This document shows positions 45,439 to 54,767 of a stretch of DNA of 64,000 bases, one piece after another. Under the pieces are notes generated by a model, which worked only from the letters and a program-made list of their open reading frames with translations, was not told the origin of the DNA and made no database searches. Location: positions 434,001-498,000 of the forward strand of contig JAHEXI010000001.1 in NCBI GenBank assembly GCA_023252195.1, read 5' to 3'. The stretch is from Pseudonocardiales bacterium. GTDB taxonomy: Bacteria; Actinomycetota; Actinomycetes; Mycobacteriales; Pseudonocardiaceae. Within the stretch, counting starts at the first letter, position 1. Each line of letters opens with the position of its first letter. Made by a program: the position numbers and the translations under genes.

Positions 45439-46686
45439 GTGGACAAGATCAAGGTAGTGGGAACCGTTGTCGAGCTCGATGGCGATGAGATGACCCGGAT
45501 CATCTGGCAGTTCATCAAGAACAAACTGATCCTGCCCTACCTCGACATCAACCTCGACTACTACGACCTTGCCATCCACCGCCGCGACGCCACTGACGAT
45601 CAGGTCACTGTCGACGCCGCGCACGCGATCGAAAGGCACGGAGTGGGGGTCAAATGCGCCACCATCACACCCGACGAAGCCCGTGTGGAGGAGTTCGGCC
45701 TGAAAAAGATGTGGCGCTCACCCAATGGCACGATCCGCAACATTCTCGGTGGGGTGATCTTCCGCGAGCCGATCATCTGCGCCAACGTCCCCCGTCTCGT
45801 GCCACACTGGACCAAGCCGATCATCATCGGTCGGCACGCGTTCGGCGACCAGTACAAAGCCAGCGATTTCACCGTTCCTGGACCGGGCACGGTGACGATC
45901 ACCTACACCCCCGATGACGGCCGGGCGCCGCTGGAGATGGAGGTCGCGAGGTTCGGCGAGGATGGCGGTGTCGCGGTTGGTATGTTCAACTACCGCAAAT
46001 CCATCGAGGACTTCGCAAGAGCATCGCTGCGCTATGGGCTGGCTCGTGAGTATCCGGTCTACCTATCGACGAAGAACACGATCCTCAAGGCATACGACGG
46101 CATGTTCAAAGACGTGTTCGCGGAGATCTATGAATCGGAGTTCAAAGCCGACTTCGAGGAACACGGTCTGCACTACGAGCACCGGTTGATCGACGACATG
46201 GTGGCCGCCGCGCTGAAGTGGCCCGGTGGCTACGTCTGGGCGTGTAAGAACTACGACGGTGACGTGCAGTCCGACACCATCGCGCAGGGCTACGGCTCAC
46301 TGGGCCTGATGACCAGCGTGCTGATGACCCCGGACGGCCGGACCGTCGAGGCCGAAGCCGCGCACGGCACCGTCACGCGGCATTTCCGGCAGCATCAGCA
46401 GGGCAAGCTCACCTCGACCAACCCGATCGCGTCGATCTTCGCTTGGACCGGTGGCCTACGCCATCGTGGCACCCTGGACTCGACTCCCGACGTCACCCAG
46501 TTCGCGCAAACCCTGGAGCGGGTCTGTATCGACACCGTCGAGAGCGGCAAGATGACCAAGGATCTAGCCTTGCTGATCGGCCCGGAAACCCCGTTCCTGA
46601 CCACCGAGGGCTTCCTCGACGAGCTCGACCGGGGATTGCGGGCTGCCATGCATGAAGATCGTCACAGCGTAGCCGGTGGAAAGTAG
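45439..46686 (+). CDS. icd: NADP-dependent isocitrate dehydrogenase (monomeric-eukaryote-like homodimer type)
   Basis: 415 residues in the family shared with mycobacterial Icd1 and eukaryotic NADP enzymes: [56 protein letters not shown] for isocitrate binding, [33 protein letters not shown], and [16 protein letters not shown] for cofactor. Converts isocitrate to 2-oxoglutarate, which also feeds MenD. Starts with GTG 45439; weak GGAG just upstream. Confidence 0.97.
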   Translation: MDKIKVVGTVVELDGDEMTRIIWQFIKNKLILPYLDINLDYYDLAIHRRDATDDQVTVDAAHAIERHGVGVKCATITPDEARVEEFGLKKMWRSPNGTIRNILGGVIFREPIICANVPRLVPHWTKPIIIGRHAFGDQYKASDFTVPGPGTVTITYTPDDGRAPLEMEVARFGEDGGVAVGMFNYRKSIEDFARASLRYGLAREYPVYLSTKNTILKAYDGMFKDVFAEIYESEFKADFEEHGLHYEHRLIDDMVAAALKWPGGYVWACKNYDGDVQSDTIAQGYGSLGLMTSVLMTPDGRTVEAEAAHGTVTRHFRQHQQGKLTSTNPIASIFAWTGGLRHRGTLDSTPDVTQFAQTLERVCIDTVESGKMTKDLALLIGPETPFLTTEGFLDELDRGLRAAMHEDRHSVAGGK

Positions 46687-46690
46687 GTAG

Positions 46691-47014
46691 GTGGGTTTGA
46701 CCAGGCAGCGGTGGATCATCCTAGGAGTCGTGCTGGTGGGCGTACTGTTGTTGATCTCCGAACATAACCGCAACAACCCTGGTGGCGGCATCATTACCAG
46801 CAACGGTGCACGCCCGTGCACGGTGACGGTCACCGCGGATTTGCTCAACGTGCGGTCGAGTCCCGACGGCAATGCGCCCGTGGTTGACATCTTCGACAAG
46901 GGTGTGGTGGTGTCCGCCGACCGGATCACCCGCAACGGCTTTCGCCAGCTCGGGCCGGATCGTTGGGCCGCGCAGGAGTTCCTCGATCCGACGGCGGACA
47001 GTGACTGCGGCTGA
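46691..47014 (+). CDS. Exported SH3b-domain protein
   Basis: 107 residues: an N-terminal hydrophobic anchor (RWIILGVVLVGVLLLI) followed by a small beta domain CTVTVTADLLNVRSSPDG to QLGPDRWAAQEFLD with two cysteines, the bacterial SH3 pattern found in cell-wall-binding proteins. The role is unknown. Starts with GTG 46691, four bases after icd. Confidence 0.8.
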   Translation: MGLTRQRWIILGVVLVGVLLLISEHNRNNPGGGIITSNGARPCTVTVTADLLNVRSSPDGNAPVVDIFDKGVVVSADRITRNGFRQLGPDRWAAQEFLDPTADSDCG

Positions 47015-48085
<1,071 letters not shown>

Positions 48086-48115
48086 CCGGGCATTGCTTCA
48101 CTAGCCTAAGAGCGC

Positions 48116-49114
48116 ATGCGGGGAACCAATCCACAGCAGACGGACACCAAGCTATCCCCGCTGCAGCGATACCGACTGCGTTACTCCTGGTTGGACCATT
48201 TAGTACGCGCCGGCAAGTCCTACACCGCCAACCACGGCGACCATTACGCCGCGGCAATCACATTTTTCAGTGTGCTCTCGCTGGTGCCGCTGTTGATGAT
48301 CGCCTTTGCGGCGGCGGGTTTCGTGCTCGCCGGTGACCCGCAGCTGCTTCACCAGTTGCAGGATCAAATCCACTCCGCAGCGCCAGCGGGATTGGGTGCA
48401 ACTCTCGACCAGGTCATCGACGGGGCGATCAGATCTCGCAGAAGCGTGGGGATCGTGGGTCTGCTCGGCGCGCTGTACTCCGGGCTGGGTTGGATGGGTA
48501 ACCTCCGCGAGGCGCTCACCGCCCAATGGACGGGCGAGCAGCCGCCTGAAGCGGCGGGTTTCCTGCGCACCAAGGTGTTCGATCTGCTGGCGTTGCTCGG
48601 TCTGGGACTGGCGCTGATGGCGTCCTTCGCACTGACCGGTATCGGCACCGCGTTCGCGAGCCTCGTGCTGAACGCGCTAGGACTGGGGCGGATCCCCGGT
48701 GCCCGGCTGGTACTGGTCGCCCTCGCCGTGGCGGCGTCGGTGGCCGGTATGTGGCTGGTATTCCTCTGGGTGATCGCGCGGCTGCCGCGGGAGCCGGTAC
48801 CGCTGCGCAGCGCGACCCGCGCCGCTTGGTTCGGGGCGGTGGGTTTCGAGCTGCTGAAGCAGGCGTTTGCCATCTACCTGGATAGCGTCACCAACAGCCC
48901 CACCGGGCGACTGTTCGGCCCGGTGATCGGCCTGATGGTGTTCGCCTACTTCGTATCCCGGTTCCTGCTGTTTCTCACCGCGTGGGCTGCAGTGGTCACA
49001 AAGAGCGCCCCGGAGACTGAACCGGAGAACTTACCCGAACACCACCGCCCCCCCCAGCAGGTCCCCGCGCCCCAGGCCGCGCCGACCCCTCCCGGGGTAA
49101 GCGCCGAATCTTGA
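48116..49114 (+). CDS. YihY/BrkB-family inner-membrane protein
   Basis: 332 residues. After a charged N-terminus the signature ANHGDHYAAAITFFSVLSLV begins the first of about six transmembrane helices; LYSGLGWMGNLREALTAQW is also conserved. Family function is not established despite older ribonuclease BN and virulence-factor names. The C-terminus is a Pro/Glu-rich cytoplasmic tail. It commonly follows trpS in actinobacteria. Confidence 0.9.
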   Translation: MRGTNPQQTDTKLSPLQRYRLRYSWLDHLVRAGKSYTANHGDHYAAAITFFSVLSLVPLLMIAFAAAGFVLAGDPQLLHQLQDQIHSAAPAGLGATLDQVIDGAIRSRRSVGIVGLLGALYSGLGWMGNLREALTAQWTGEQPPEAAGFLRTKVFDLLALLGLGLALMASFALTGIGTAFASLVLNALGLGRIPGARLVLVALAVAASVAGMWLVFLWVIARLPREPVPLRSATRAAWFGAVGFELLKQAFAIYLDSVTNSPTGRLFGPVIGLMVFAYFVSRFLLFLTAWAAVVTKSAPETEPENLPEHHRPPQQVPAPQAAPTPPGVSAES

Positions 49115-49251
49115 GCGCGGTGTAGGGGAAACATCAGCCGGTCCAGGGTTTTACCCTGATACCGCTACGCTGCGGATGAGGTGTACTGGTCTCAGCGGGT
49201 TGACCCCCGATGTGATCCACTCGGGACCGCCCCAGATACGAGGAGACCACC

Positions 49252-49434
49252 ATGCAGACCCTTCTCAAGGTGCTCGGGATCATCGCGCTGATCTGGATCG
49301 GGTTCATGGTGTTGGGCGCTGTGTTCAAGTTCCTCATCTGGGCTCTGGTTATCGGTGCGGTGCTGTTCGTCGGGTCGGCCGCCTATGCCGCGGTGAAGAG
49401 CAAGTCAGACCGGCAGGCGCTCAACCGTCGGTGA
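49252..49434 (+). CDS. Small membrane protein
   Basis: 60 residues almost entirely hydrophobic: two helices (VLGIIALIWIGFMVLGAVF and LIWALVIGAVLFVGSAAYA) and a basic C-terminal tail (KSKSDRQALNRR). ATG 49252 has a strong GAGGAG site. Function unknown. Similar tiny proteins are common beside yihY or cinA in actinobacteria. Ends 3 bp from the convergent cinA gene. Confidence 0.8.
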   Translation: MQTLLKVLGIIALIWIGFMVLGAVFKFLIWALVIGAVLFVGSAAYAAVKSKSDRQALNRR

Positions 49435-49437
49435 TGA

Positions 49438-50724
49438 TCAGGCCGGGTCCCGCCTAGCCAGCACGCGTCGGACCAGGTGCATCGCGACGGTCACAGATCG
49501 ATCGCGGATCTCGGCCCGGTCGCCGGGTAGCACCGGGTCGCCGGCCAGCGCCGTGCCGTCGTTGGTGGTGACGCATACGCACACGTAGCCGACCGGCTTG
49601 GCGTCGGTGCCGCCACCGGGGCCGGCCACCCCGGTGATCCCCACGCCGACGTCGGCAACCAAACGGTCCCGGGCCCCGTCGGCCATCGCCCGGGCGACCT
49701 CCGGTGACACCGCGCCGTGCTGCTCGATCAGCTCCGGTGCCACGCCCAGCAGCTCGGTCTTGGCGGCATTGGAGTAGGCGACCACACCGCCGGCGACGTA
49801 GTCCGACGATCCTGGTTGCTCGGTGAGCCGGGCGGCGAGCAGGCCGCCGGTGCAGGATTCCGCGGTCCCGATCCGTCGTCCCCGCAGCAGGCCGGCGAGC
49901 TGCTGGTCCAGCGACGTGCCGTCAGTCGAGAACAGGTACCGGGCATGCTTGACGCGGATCTGCTCCACGAGCGCATCGCGGATCGCCTCGGCACCCGGCC
50001 GATGCCGGATGTCGATCACCAGTTCCGCGCGCCGCAGACACGTGGTGATCTCCAGCGGCGTCAGGTCCAGAGTCTCGCCCACCTCGCGCAGGGTCACCGC
50101 GATCTGCGACTCGGGCAGCCCGAACAGCCGCAGTTGCGCGGACTCGAAGGGCTGGGTGCGGGCCAACACGGCTTTGGCGGCCGGGGTGGCCAACGCCGCG
50201 GGCCACATCGTCTGCAGCTCACGGGGCGGTCCCGGCAACACGATCACGGTGGGTCCGCCGTCGACCTGCACCACCAACCCCGGTGCCGTCCCCACCGGGT
50301 CAAGGGCCTGCGCGCCGCGGGGCACCATCGCCTGCTTGCGATTCGCCGCCAGCAACCCTGCTGGATCGAAGCCTGACAGCCGGCGGAACCGGGCGAGGAT
50401 CACGGCGATCCGCTGTTCCATCAGCCCATCGAGCTCCAGTTCCACCCCGGCGAATCCGGCGACCACCTCGGCGGTCACGTCGTCGGCAGTCGGGCCCAGC
50501 CCACCGCTGGTGACGACCAGCTCGACGCCCTGATCAGCGAGGAACCGCAGCGCCGCAGCCAGATCCGCTGGCCGATCTCCGACGCGGAGCAGATGCGCTA
50601 CCTCGACGCCCAACTCGCCCAGTCGTTGCGCCAACCACGGACCGTTGCGGTCGGTGATCAAGCCGGTGAGCAGTTCCGTCCCGGTGACCACGATCCCCGC
50701 CCGGACATCGGTGCTGTTACTCAC
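49438..50724 (-). CDS. cinA: CinA-like protein with C-terminal NMN amidohydrolase domain
   Basis: 428 residues. The N-terminal MoaB/MogA-like part is seen in GIVVTGTELLTGLITDRNGP and VVTSGGLGPTADDVTAE; the C-terminal PncC-type deamidase in IGTAESCTGGLLAARLTEQP and VAYSNAAKTELLGV with VGITGVAGPGGGTDAKPVG. Recycles NMN in the pyridine nucleotide cycle in several bacteria. GTG 50724 is preferred over GTG 50733. The start region contains CTCGTGAGT, one arm of the 46-bp palindrome, without a partner. Confidence 0.93.
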   Translation of the reverse strand: MSNSTDVRAGIVVTGTELLTGLITDRNGPWLAQRLGELGVEVAHLLRVGDRPADLAAALRFLADQGVELVVTSGGLGPTADDVTAEVVAGFAGVELELDGLMEQRIAVILARFRRLSGFDPAGLLAANRKQAMVPRGAQALDPVGTAPGLVVQVDGGPTVIVLPGPPRELQTMWPAALATPAAKAVLARTQPFESAQLRLFGLPESQIAVTLREVGETLDLTPLEITTCLRRAELVIDIRHRPGAEAIRDALVEQIRVKHARYLFSTDGTSLDQQLAGLLRGRRIGTAESCTGGLLAARLTEQPGSSDYVAGGVVAYSNAAKTELLGVAPELIEQHGAVSPEVARAMADGARDRLVADVGVGITGVAGPGGGTDAKPVGYVCVCVTTNDGTALAGDPVLPGDRAEIRDRSVTVAMHLVRRVLARRDPA

Positions 50725-50771
50725 GAGACGCACGCTAGCGCGGCAGGCATGCTTGCCGCTGGGAGGCCACG

Positions 50772-51360
50772 ATGAGACTCCGGCGCACCGCTAGCCCCAC
50801 CTCGCCCGATCCGGGCACGCCGACGCTGATCGGCGTCGATGATCTCACAACTCCGTGGTGGGCGAAGGTCGGCGAGGACATGGCCGGTTCGAGCGCCGGC
50901 CGGATGCTGCGCGCGGCACCGGTGGCATTGGGCGTCCTGGTGCGGCTAGCTCGGCAGACCTCGCCGCGATTGACCTTGCTGGCAGCCGTTGTCCAGCTGG
51001 TCTCGGGATGTGCAACGGCGTTCGGGTTGCTGGCGACGGCGAACGTGTTCACCCAGCTGCGCGTGGTCTGTACCGGGATGCCCCCGTGCTCGTCGCCGAC
51101 GAGCCCACCGCCGCGATGGACGCCCGTGCCGAGCACGCGGTGTTCCAATCCCTTCAGTCGCTGCGGCGCACCGGCGCCGCAGCGGGCAACGGTTCCGCGG
51201 CTCATCGGACCACAGTGCTGATCATCCACCGGCTGGCCAATGTCCGCCACGCCGACCAGATCGTCGTCTTGGACCACGGCCGCATCACCGAGCAGGGCAC
51301 CCACCAGGAACTGATGGCCCGCGACGGCGGGTACGCCGAACTGTTCACTCGCCACCGAGT
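50772..51360 (+). pseudogene. ABC transporter (fused permease-ATPase), internally deleted
   Basis: The 5' part (50772 to about 51060) encodes the start of a membrane-spanning half-transporter (TPWWAKVGEDMAGSSAGRML, LTLLAAVVQLVSGCATAFGL). After a junction near 51065 the frame changes and encodes only the end of the nucleotide-binding domain: PVLVADEPTAAMDARAEHAV with Walker B and D-loop, TTVLIIHRLANVRHADQIVV with the H-loop, and DHGRITEQGTHQELMARDGG. Some 400 residues with Walker A and most helices are missing. Non-functional. Confidence 0.9.
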
Positions 51361-52114
51361 GCCAGAGATTGGCACTGGCACCGGTTACAACGCTGCGTTG
51401 CTGGCCGCTAGGCTCGGCGACGACGCTGTGACGCTACCAACCCACCATGGTTACCGGGGACGGCGCGGCCGGCTACCCGTCAAGAGTGCCGTATGACCGG
51501 ATCACTGCCACCGCATCCGTACGACCGGGTGAACTGCCCTGCACCTGGGTCGCCCAGATCCGACCTGGCGGAATAATCGTGACCCGCTGGGGCCCGGATT
51601 ACCACAACGGTGTGATGTCTCGTCTAGTCGTGCACGACGATGGCACCGCATCCGGCCACTTGTCGAGCAACCTGGCCTTCATGCGCTTGCGGGCTCAGCA
51701 GGACACCGCCTGCCCGCTCGATGACGGCGAAACCGGAGACGCGCAAGTCAGCACGACGAGCCTGTGGGTCTACGAAGTGGTCGGCGACTTCTCCGGCGCG
51801 CTCACCGTGGGCCTGTTGGTTCCGAACTGCCACAAGATCGCGGAAAGCGATGCCCACGACGAGTACCGCCATCTCGTTCGGGTCCATGACCCGACCACCG
51901 GATCTTGGGCAACGGTCGACGTGCACCGCGGGGGGGGGGGGCGGCCGCTCCAGTCCGCCAGCACGGCCCACGACGGCTGTGGGACGAGATAGAACAGGTC
52001 CACGTCTGGTGGGTCGAGCATGGCCGGCCGACGCATACCCGGCTCGGCGTGACGGTGACGAACACTCAGCAGTGGGCATGGCTCGACCACCCCGACCAAC
52101 GCGTGGCCCTCTGA
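51361..52114 (+). pseudogene. Protein-L-isoaspartate-type methyltransferase of a peptide-maturation system, decayed
   Basis: Fragments in three frames: EIGTGTGYNAALLAARLGDD (from 51365, in frame with the ABC remnant), then TMVTGDGAAGYPSRVPYDRI to LVVHDDGTASGHLSSNLAFM (51447-51930), then RRLWDEIEQVHVWWVEHGRP to the stop (51942-52114). This order matches PCMT-like methyltransferases found with ATP-grasp or FxLD peptide modification systems. About 25 residues are deleted between parts one and two, the N-terminus is lost, and the frame breaks at a 12-G tract. Confidence 0.8.
51930..51941 (+). repeat. 12-base poly-G tract at the frameshift point of the methyltransferase remnant
   Basis: An uninterrupted run of twelve G. 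The family-like sequence continues after it in a different frame; removing two or adding one G would restore continuity. Confidence 0.9.
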
Positions 52115-52135
52115 CCAGTGCCAGCCGCAGCTGCG

Positions 52136-53416
52136 CTAGCGGTGCCGCCCGCGGGAGACCAGCGCACCGAGTCCGGCGAGCACGGCGATCGCCAGACCGA
52201 TCCACAACGCCACCGGGAGCAGCGCGCCCCCTTGGCCGAAACCGGCCGTCGAGTTTCGGGACGCGGCGTTCACCCCGGCACCTGGCGGAGCGGCAATGGC
52301 ACCGGGAGCCCCGTCCGGGCTGGCGGTATCCGCTGGGGGAGTCTCGTCCACCAGTTGACCGACTGGGTGACCGGGAGCAAGCGCGAATCCGTAGTTGAGC
52401 AGTCTGGCCGCCTGTTCCGACATCGACACCGGCCGCTGCTCGCCGCGCATCAGCACCACGATCAGGCGCCGGCCGCCGCGCTGCGCGGCGTCGAGTTGGG
52501 TATGCCGGGCGTCGTCGGTGAAGCCGGTCTTGCCGCCCAGCGCGCCCGGGTAGGTGCTGAGCAGCTTGTTGTCGTTGCTGACCACGAACCCGGGTCGCTT
52601 GCCGTAGCCGGGAAAGTTCGCCTGCTTGGTCCCCATCAGCTCAACCAGCAGCGGACGGCTGAGCACCTGACGAAATGCCAACGCCAGGTCGTAGGCGGAC
52701 GCGCTCATGCCCGGGCCGTCCAATCCGGACGGGGTGGCGGCGCGGGTATCCAGTGCGCCCAGCCGAGCGGCCAACTCATTCATCTGCTCGACGGTCGCTG
52801 TGACCCCGCCCAACTGGCCGGCTAGGGCGTGGGCGGCGTCATTACCGGAGACCAGGAACAAGCCGGTGAGCAGCTGCCGGACGGTGTAGCGGCCGCCTGG
52901 GCCGATACCGACGCGGCTGCCGTCCTGGTCGGCATCGGCCTGCGTGCCGACGACGACCCGGTCGGTGGGCAGCTGGTCGGCGGCCAGCAGAGCGGTGAAC
53001 AACTTCAGCGTCGAGGCTGGACGGTTGCGCGCGTGGGGATCCTTGGCGGCGAGCACGTCCCCGGAGCCGGCATCAGCGATCAGCCAGGACATCGAGCTGA
53101 TCCCCGCCGGCGGGGCGGGCGCACCGGCGGGCAGTATCAACCCGCACTCGCCCATCCGGGGCCCGCCCACCGGACGGTCGGGAACCGACATCGGCGATGG
53201 CAGCGCAGTACCCGGAGCCGGGGCTTCTGAGGAGTCGACCGGTGGCGGCGGGGCGACCTGCTGCGAGCACGCGGTCTGCGCTGCGCTGGGTGCCGCGCCA
53301 AGCAGGGTCATCGCACCGAGAGCAACAACCAGCACCGCAAGTACTCGGGATCGAACCGTCCGCACCGGGCGAAGGTTAGCTGGGCGGCGGGTGAGGATCC
53401 GGTAGGGGATGCTCAT
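52136..53416 (-). CDS. D-alanyl-D-alanine carboxypeptidase (DacA/PBP5 family)
   Basis: 426 residues. Signal peptide (VLAVLVVALGAMTLLGAAPS), a Pro-rich linker, then a low-molecular-weight penicillin-binding protein: SxxK as PASTLKLFTA (Ser135, Lys138), SxN as VSGNDAAHAL (Ser190) and KTG as LGGKTGFTDD near 290. A C-terminal helix (LLPVALWIGLAIAVLAGLGA) anchors it in the membrane. Trims the terminal D-Ala of peptidoglycan stems. ATG 53416 is chosen. Confidence 0.94.
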   Translation of the reverse strand: MSIPYRILTRRPANLRPVRTVRSRVLAVLVVALGAMTLLGAAPSAAQTACSQQVAPPPPVDSSEAPAPGTALPSPMSVPDRPVGGPRMGECGLILPAGAPAPPAGISSMSWLIADAGSGDVLAAKDPHARNRPASTLKLFTALLAADQLPTDRVVVGTQADADQDGSRVGIGPGGRYTVRQLLTGLFLVSGNDAAHALAGQLGGVTATVEQMNELAARLGALDTRAATPSGLDGPGMSASAYDLALAFRQVLSRPLLVELMGTKQANFPGYGKRPGFVVSNDNKLLSTYPGALGGKTGFTDDARHTQLDAAQRGGRRLIVVLMRGEQRPVSMSEQAARLLNYGFALAPGHPVGQLVDETPPADTASPDGAPGAIAAPPGAGVNAASRNSTAGFGQGGALLPVALWIGLAIAVLAGLGALVSRGRHR

Positions 53417-53419
53417 TAG

Positions 53420-53648
53420 GTGAGCAGTCACACCAACCGGGGCATCGACTGGGACGCGCCGCGCCGCGCCGCAGGCCGCAGCGCTCGGTTACTGCCCCTA
53501 CTCGCGGCTGCAGGTCGGCGCAGCCGGGCTGTGCGATGACGGCCGGATGGTCACCGGCTGCAACGTGGAGAACGCCTCCTACTGGGTTGGCCCTCTGCGC
53601 GGAGTGCACGTGGACACGCCGCACGGCATCCGCCCAGTCGGCTTGTGA
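53420..53648 (+). pseudogene. cdd: Cytidine deaminase, frameshifted and truncated
   Basis: The start reads SSHTNRGIDWDAPRRAAG; after a frame change near 53480 it continues LGYCPYSRLQVGAAGLCDDG and MVTGCNVENASYW, the cytidine deaminase core with the zinc-site NxENAS motif. The second zinc ligands (PCxxC region) are missing: the sequence jumps to RGVHVDTPHGIRPVGL, like a C-terminal piece, and stops inside the palindromic repeat B. Non-functional. Confidence 0.88.
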
Positions 53649-53687
53649 GTGCCAAACAGTGTTATAGCACTGGTTAACACTCACGAG
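53642..53687. repeat. 46-bp palindromic repeat, copy B
   Basis: Arms CTTGTGAGTG and CACTCACGAG with inner CAGTG/CACTG stems, the same length as copies A and C and about 38 of 46 positions identical to C. It supplies the stop codon of the cdd remnant (TGA 53646) and of the convergent coiled-coil gene (at 53681). Confidence 0.92.
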
Positions 53688-54622
53688 GCGGCGTCGATCA
53701 CGACGCCTTCCTCCCCCGGCTCTGGCACCTTGCGAGCGCGGACCCGACGCTGGGCTGGGCGTGGTGGCGGCGGTGGGGTCGTGGGCAGGGGAGCGGGCGT
53801 ACCACCGCCCATGATGATTTCGGCGAAGGTGGCCATCGCCTCGTCCAGTTGCGCGGTGTAGCGCATCTCGGACTCTTGGTTCGCCTGCCGGACTAGGCCG
53901 AACAGCGAGTCGACATCGGGCCGGTTGGCCAGCGCGCCATCGAGCACCCCCAGACGCTCGGTGACTGAGCCGATCCGGCCGCCGACGCCTTCCTCCAGCC
54001 CATCGAGCCGAGTGGACAGGGCATCGAGCCGATGGGTGACCGACTCCAGTGCACCCGCCAGCAACTCGTGCACACCCTTGTCGACCTCGTCGAGCCGGCT
54101 CCGCAGTCCGGTCTCGGTGCTGCCGATCTGCTCGCGCACCGGTCCGTGCACGGCAGCGGGCAGCCCGTCGAGCCTGGCGTCCTGCCGGTCGAGGTGGTGA
54201 TCCAGGTCGTCGATCCGCTTGTGCAACCCAGCGATCCGGTCTTCCAGGCCGTCCATCCGCCCGGCGACGCCTTCGAACCGGCCCGCCATCCCGTCGAGCC
54301 GTCCACCGAGCTCGGCGAACGGGGTGGCCAGCTTGTCCACGATCGACTCGACGGCGCGGCACAGCCCGGCGATAGCGCTGTCCTGAGCCTCCAGCTTCGA
54401 CAGCGCCTCATCGACCCGTTCGGCCAGCACGCTGACCTCGGTGCGGTCCGGCATCTCCGACAGCCGCTTGCGAACCGAGCCCAGCGACTCCAGCGGAGCC
54501 AGCCGGGCGTGGATCTCGTCCAGTGCGTCGAAGATCTGCTGCTGTTCGCTGTCGCGGATCTCGGCGGCGCGCACGAGCATGCTGCGCATCCGATCGAAGG
54601 ATTGCGTCGCTGTGTTGGTCAC
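53681..54622 (-). CDS. Long coiled-coil protein of unknown function
   Basis: About 313 residues. From residue 10 to about 255 it is heptad-like and charged (RMRSMLVRAAEIRDSEQQQI, LGGRLDGMAGRFEGVAGRMD, RLDALSTRLDGLEEGVGGRI), predicting a long, possibly trimeric coiled coil resembling apolipoprotein-like repeats. The C-terminal 60 residues are Pro/Arg-rich (TTPPPPPRPAQRRVRARK). GTG 54622 is chosen; the frame is open further but the upstream part is not protein-like. It ends inside repeat B. No role can be assigned. Confidence 0.8.
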   Translation of the reverse strand: MTNTATQSFDRMRSMLVRAAEIRDSEQQQIFDALDEIHARLAPLESLGSVRKRLSEMPDRTEVSVLAERVDEALSKLEAQDSAIAGLCRAVESIVDKLATPFAELGGRLDGMAGRFEGVAGRMDGLEDRIAGLHKRIDDLDHHLDRQDARLDGLPAAVHGPVREQIGSTETGLRSRLDEVDKGVHELLAGALESVTHRLDALSTRLDGLEEGVGGRIGSVTERLGVLDGALANRPDVDSLFGLVRQANQESEMRYTAQLDEAMATFAEIIMGGGTPAPLPTTPPPPPRPAQRRVRARKVPEPGEEGVVIDAAS

Positions 54623-54767
54623 GGGCTTGGCCTTCGCTAAGGGGAACGGAGCGATCCTGGTGGGCGCGAATCCTAACCATCCCGGCAGCGGCTGCGGCAA
54701 CCGGGAGACCACGCTACGCAGTAGCGATCTCCCACGCCAGATCGCACTGTGGCGTACCGCCGGAGAC

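Noticed and set aside
49140-49165. CAGGGT-TTT-ACCCTG hairpin after the YihY gene as a terminator
   Set aside because: Stem is only 6 bp with no T-tract; too weak to list as a feature.
51447-51992. Intact 181-residue gene in the methyltransferase region
   Set aside because: Homologous sequence extends on both sides in other frames (SAM motif upstream, C-terminus downstream), so the open frame is only the middle of a broken gene.
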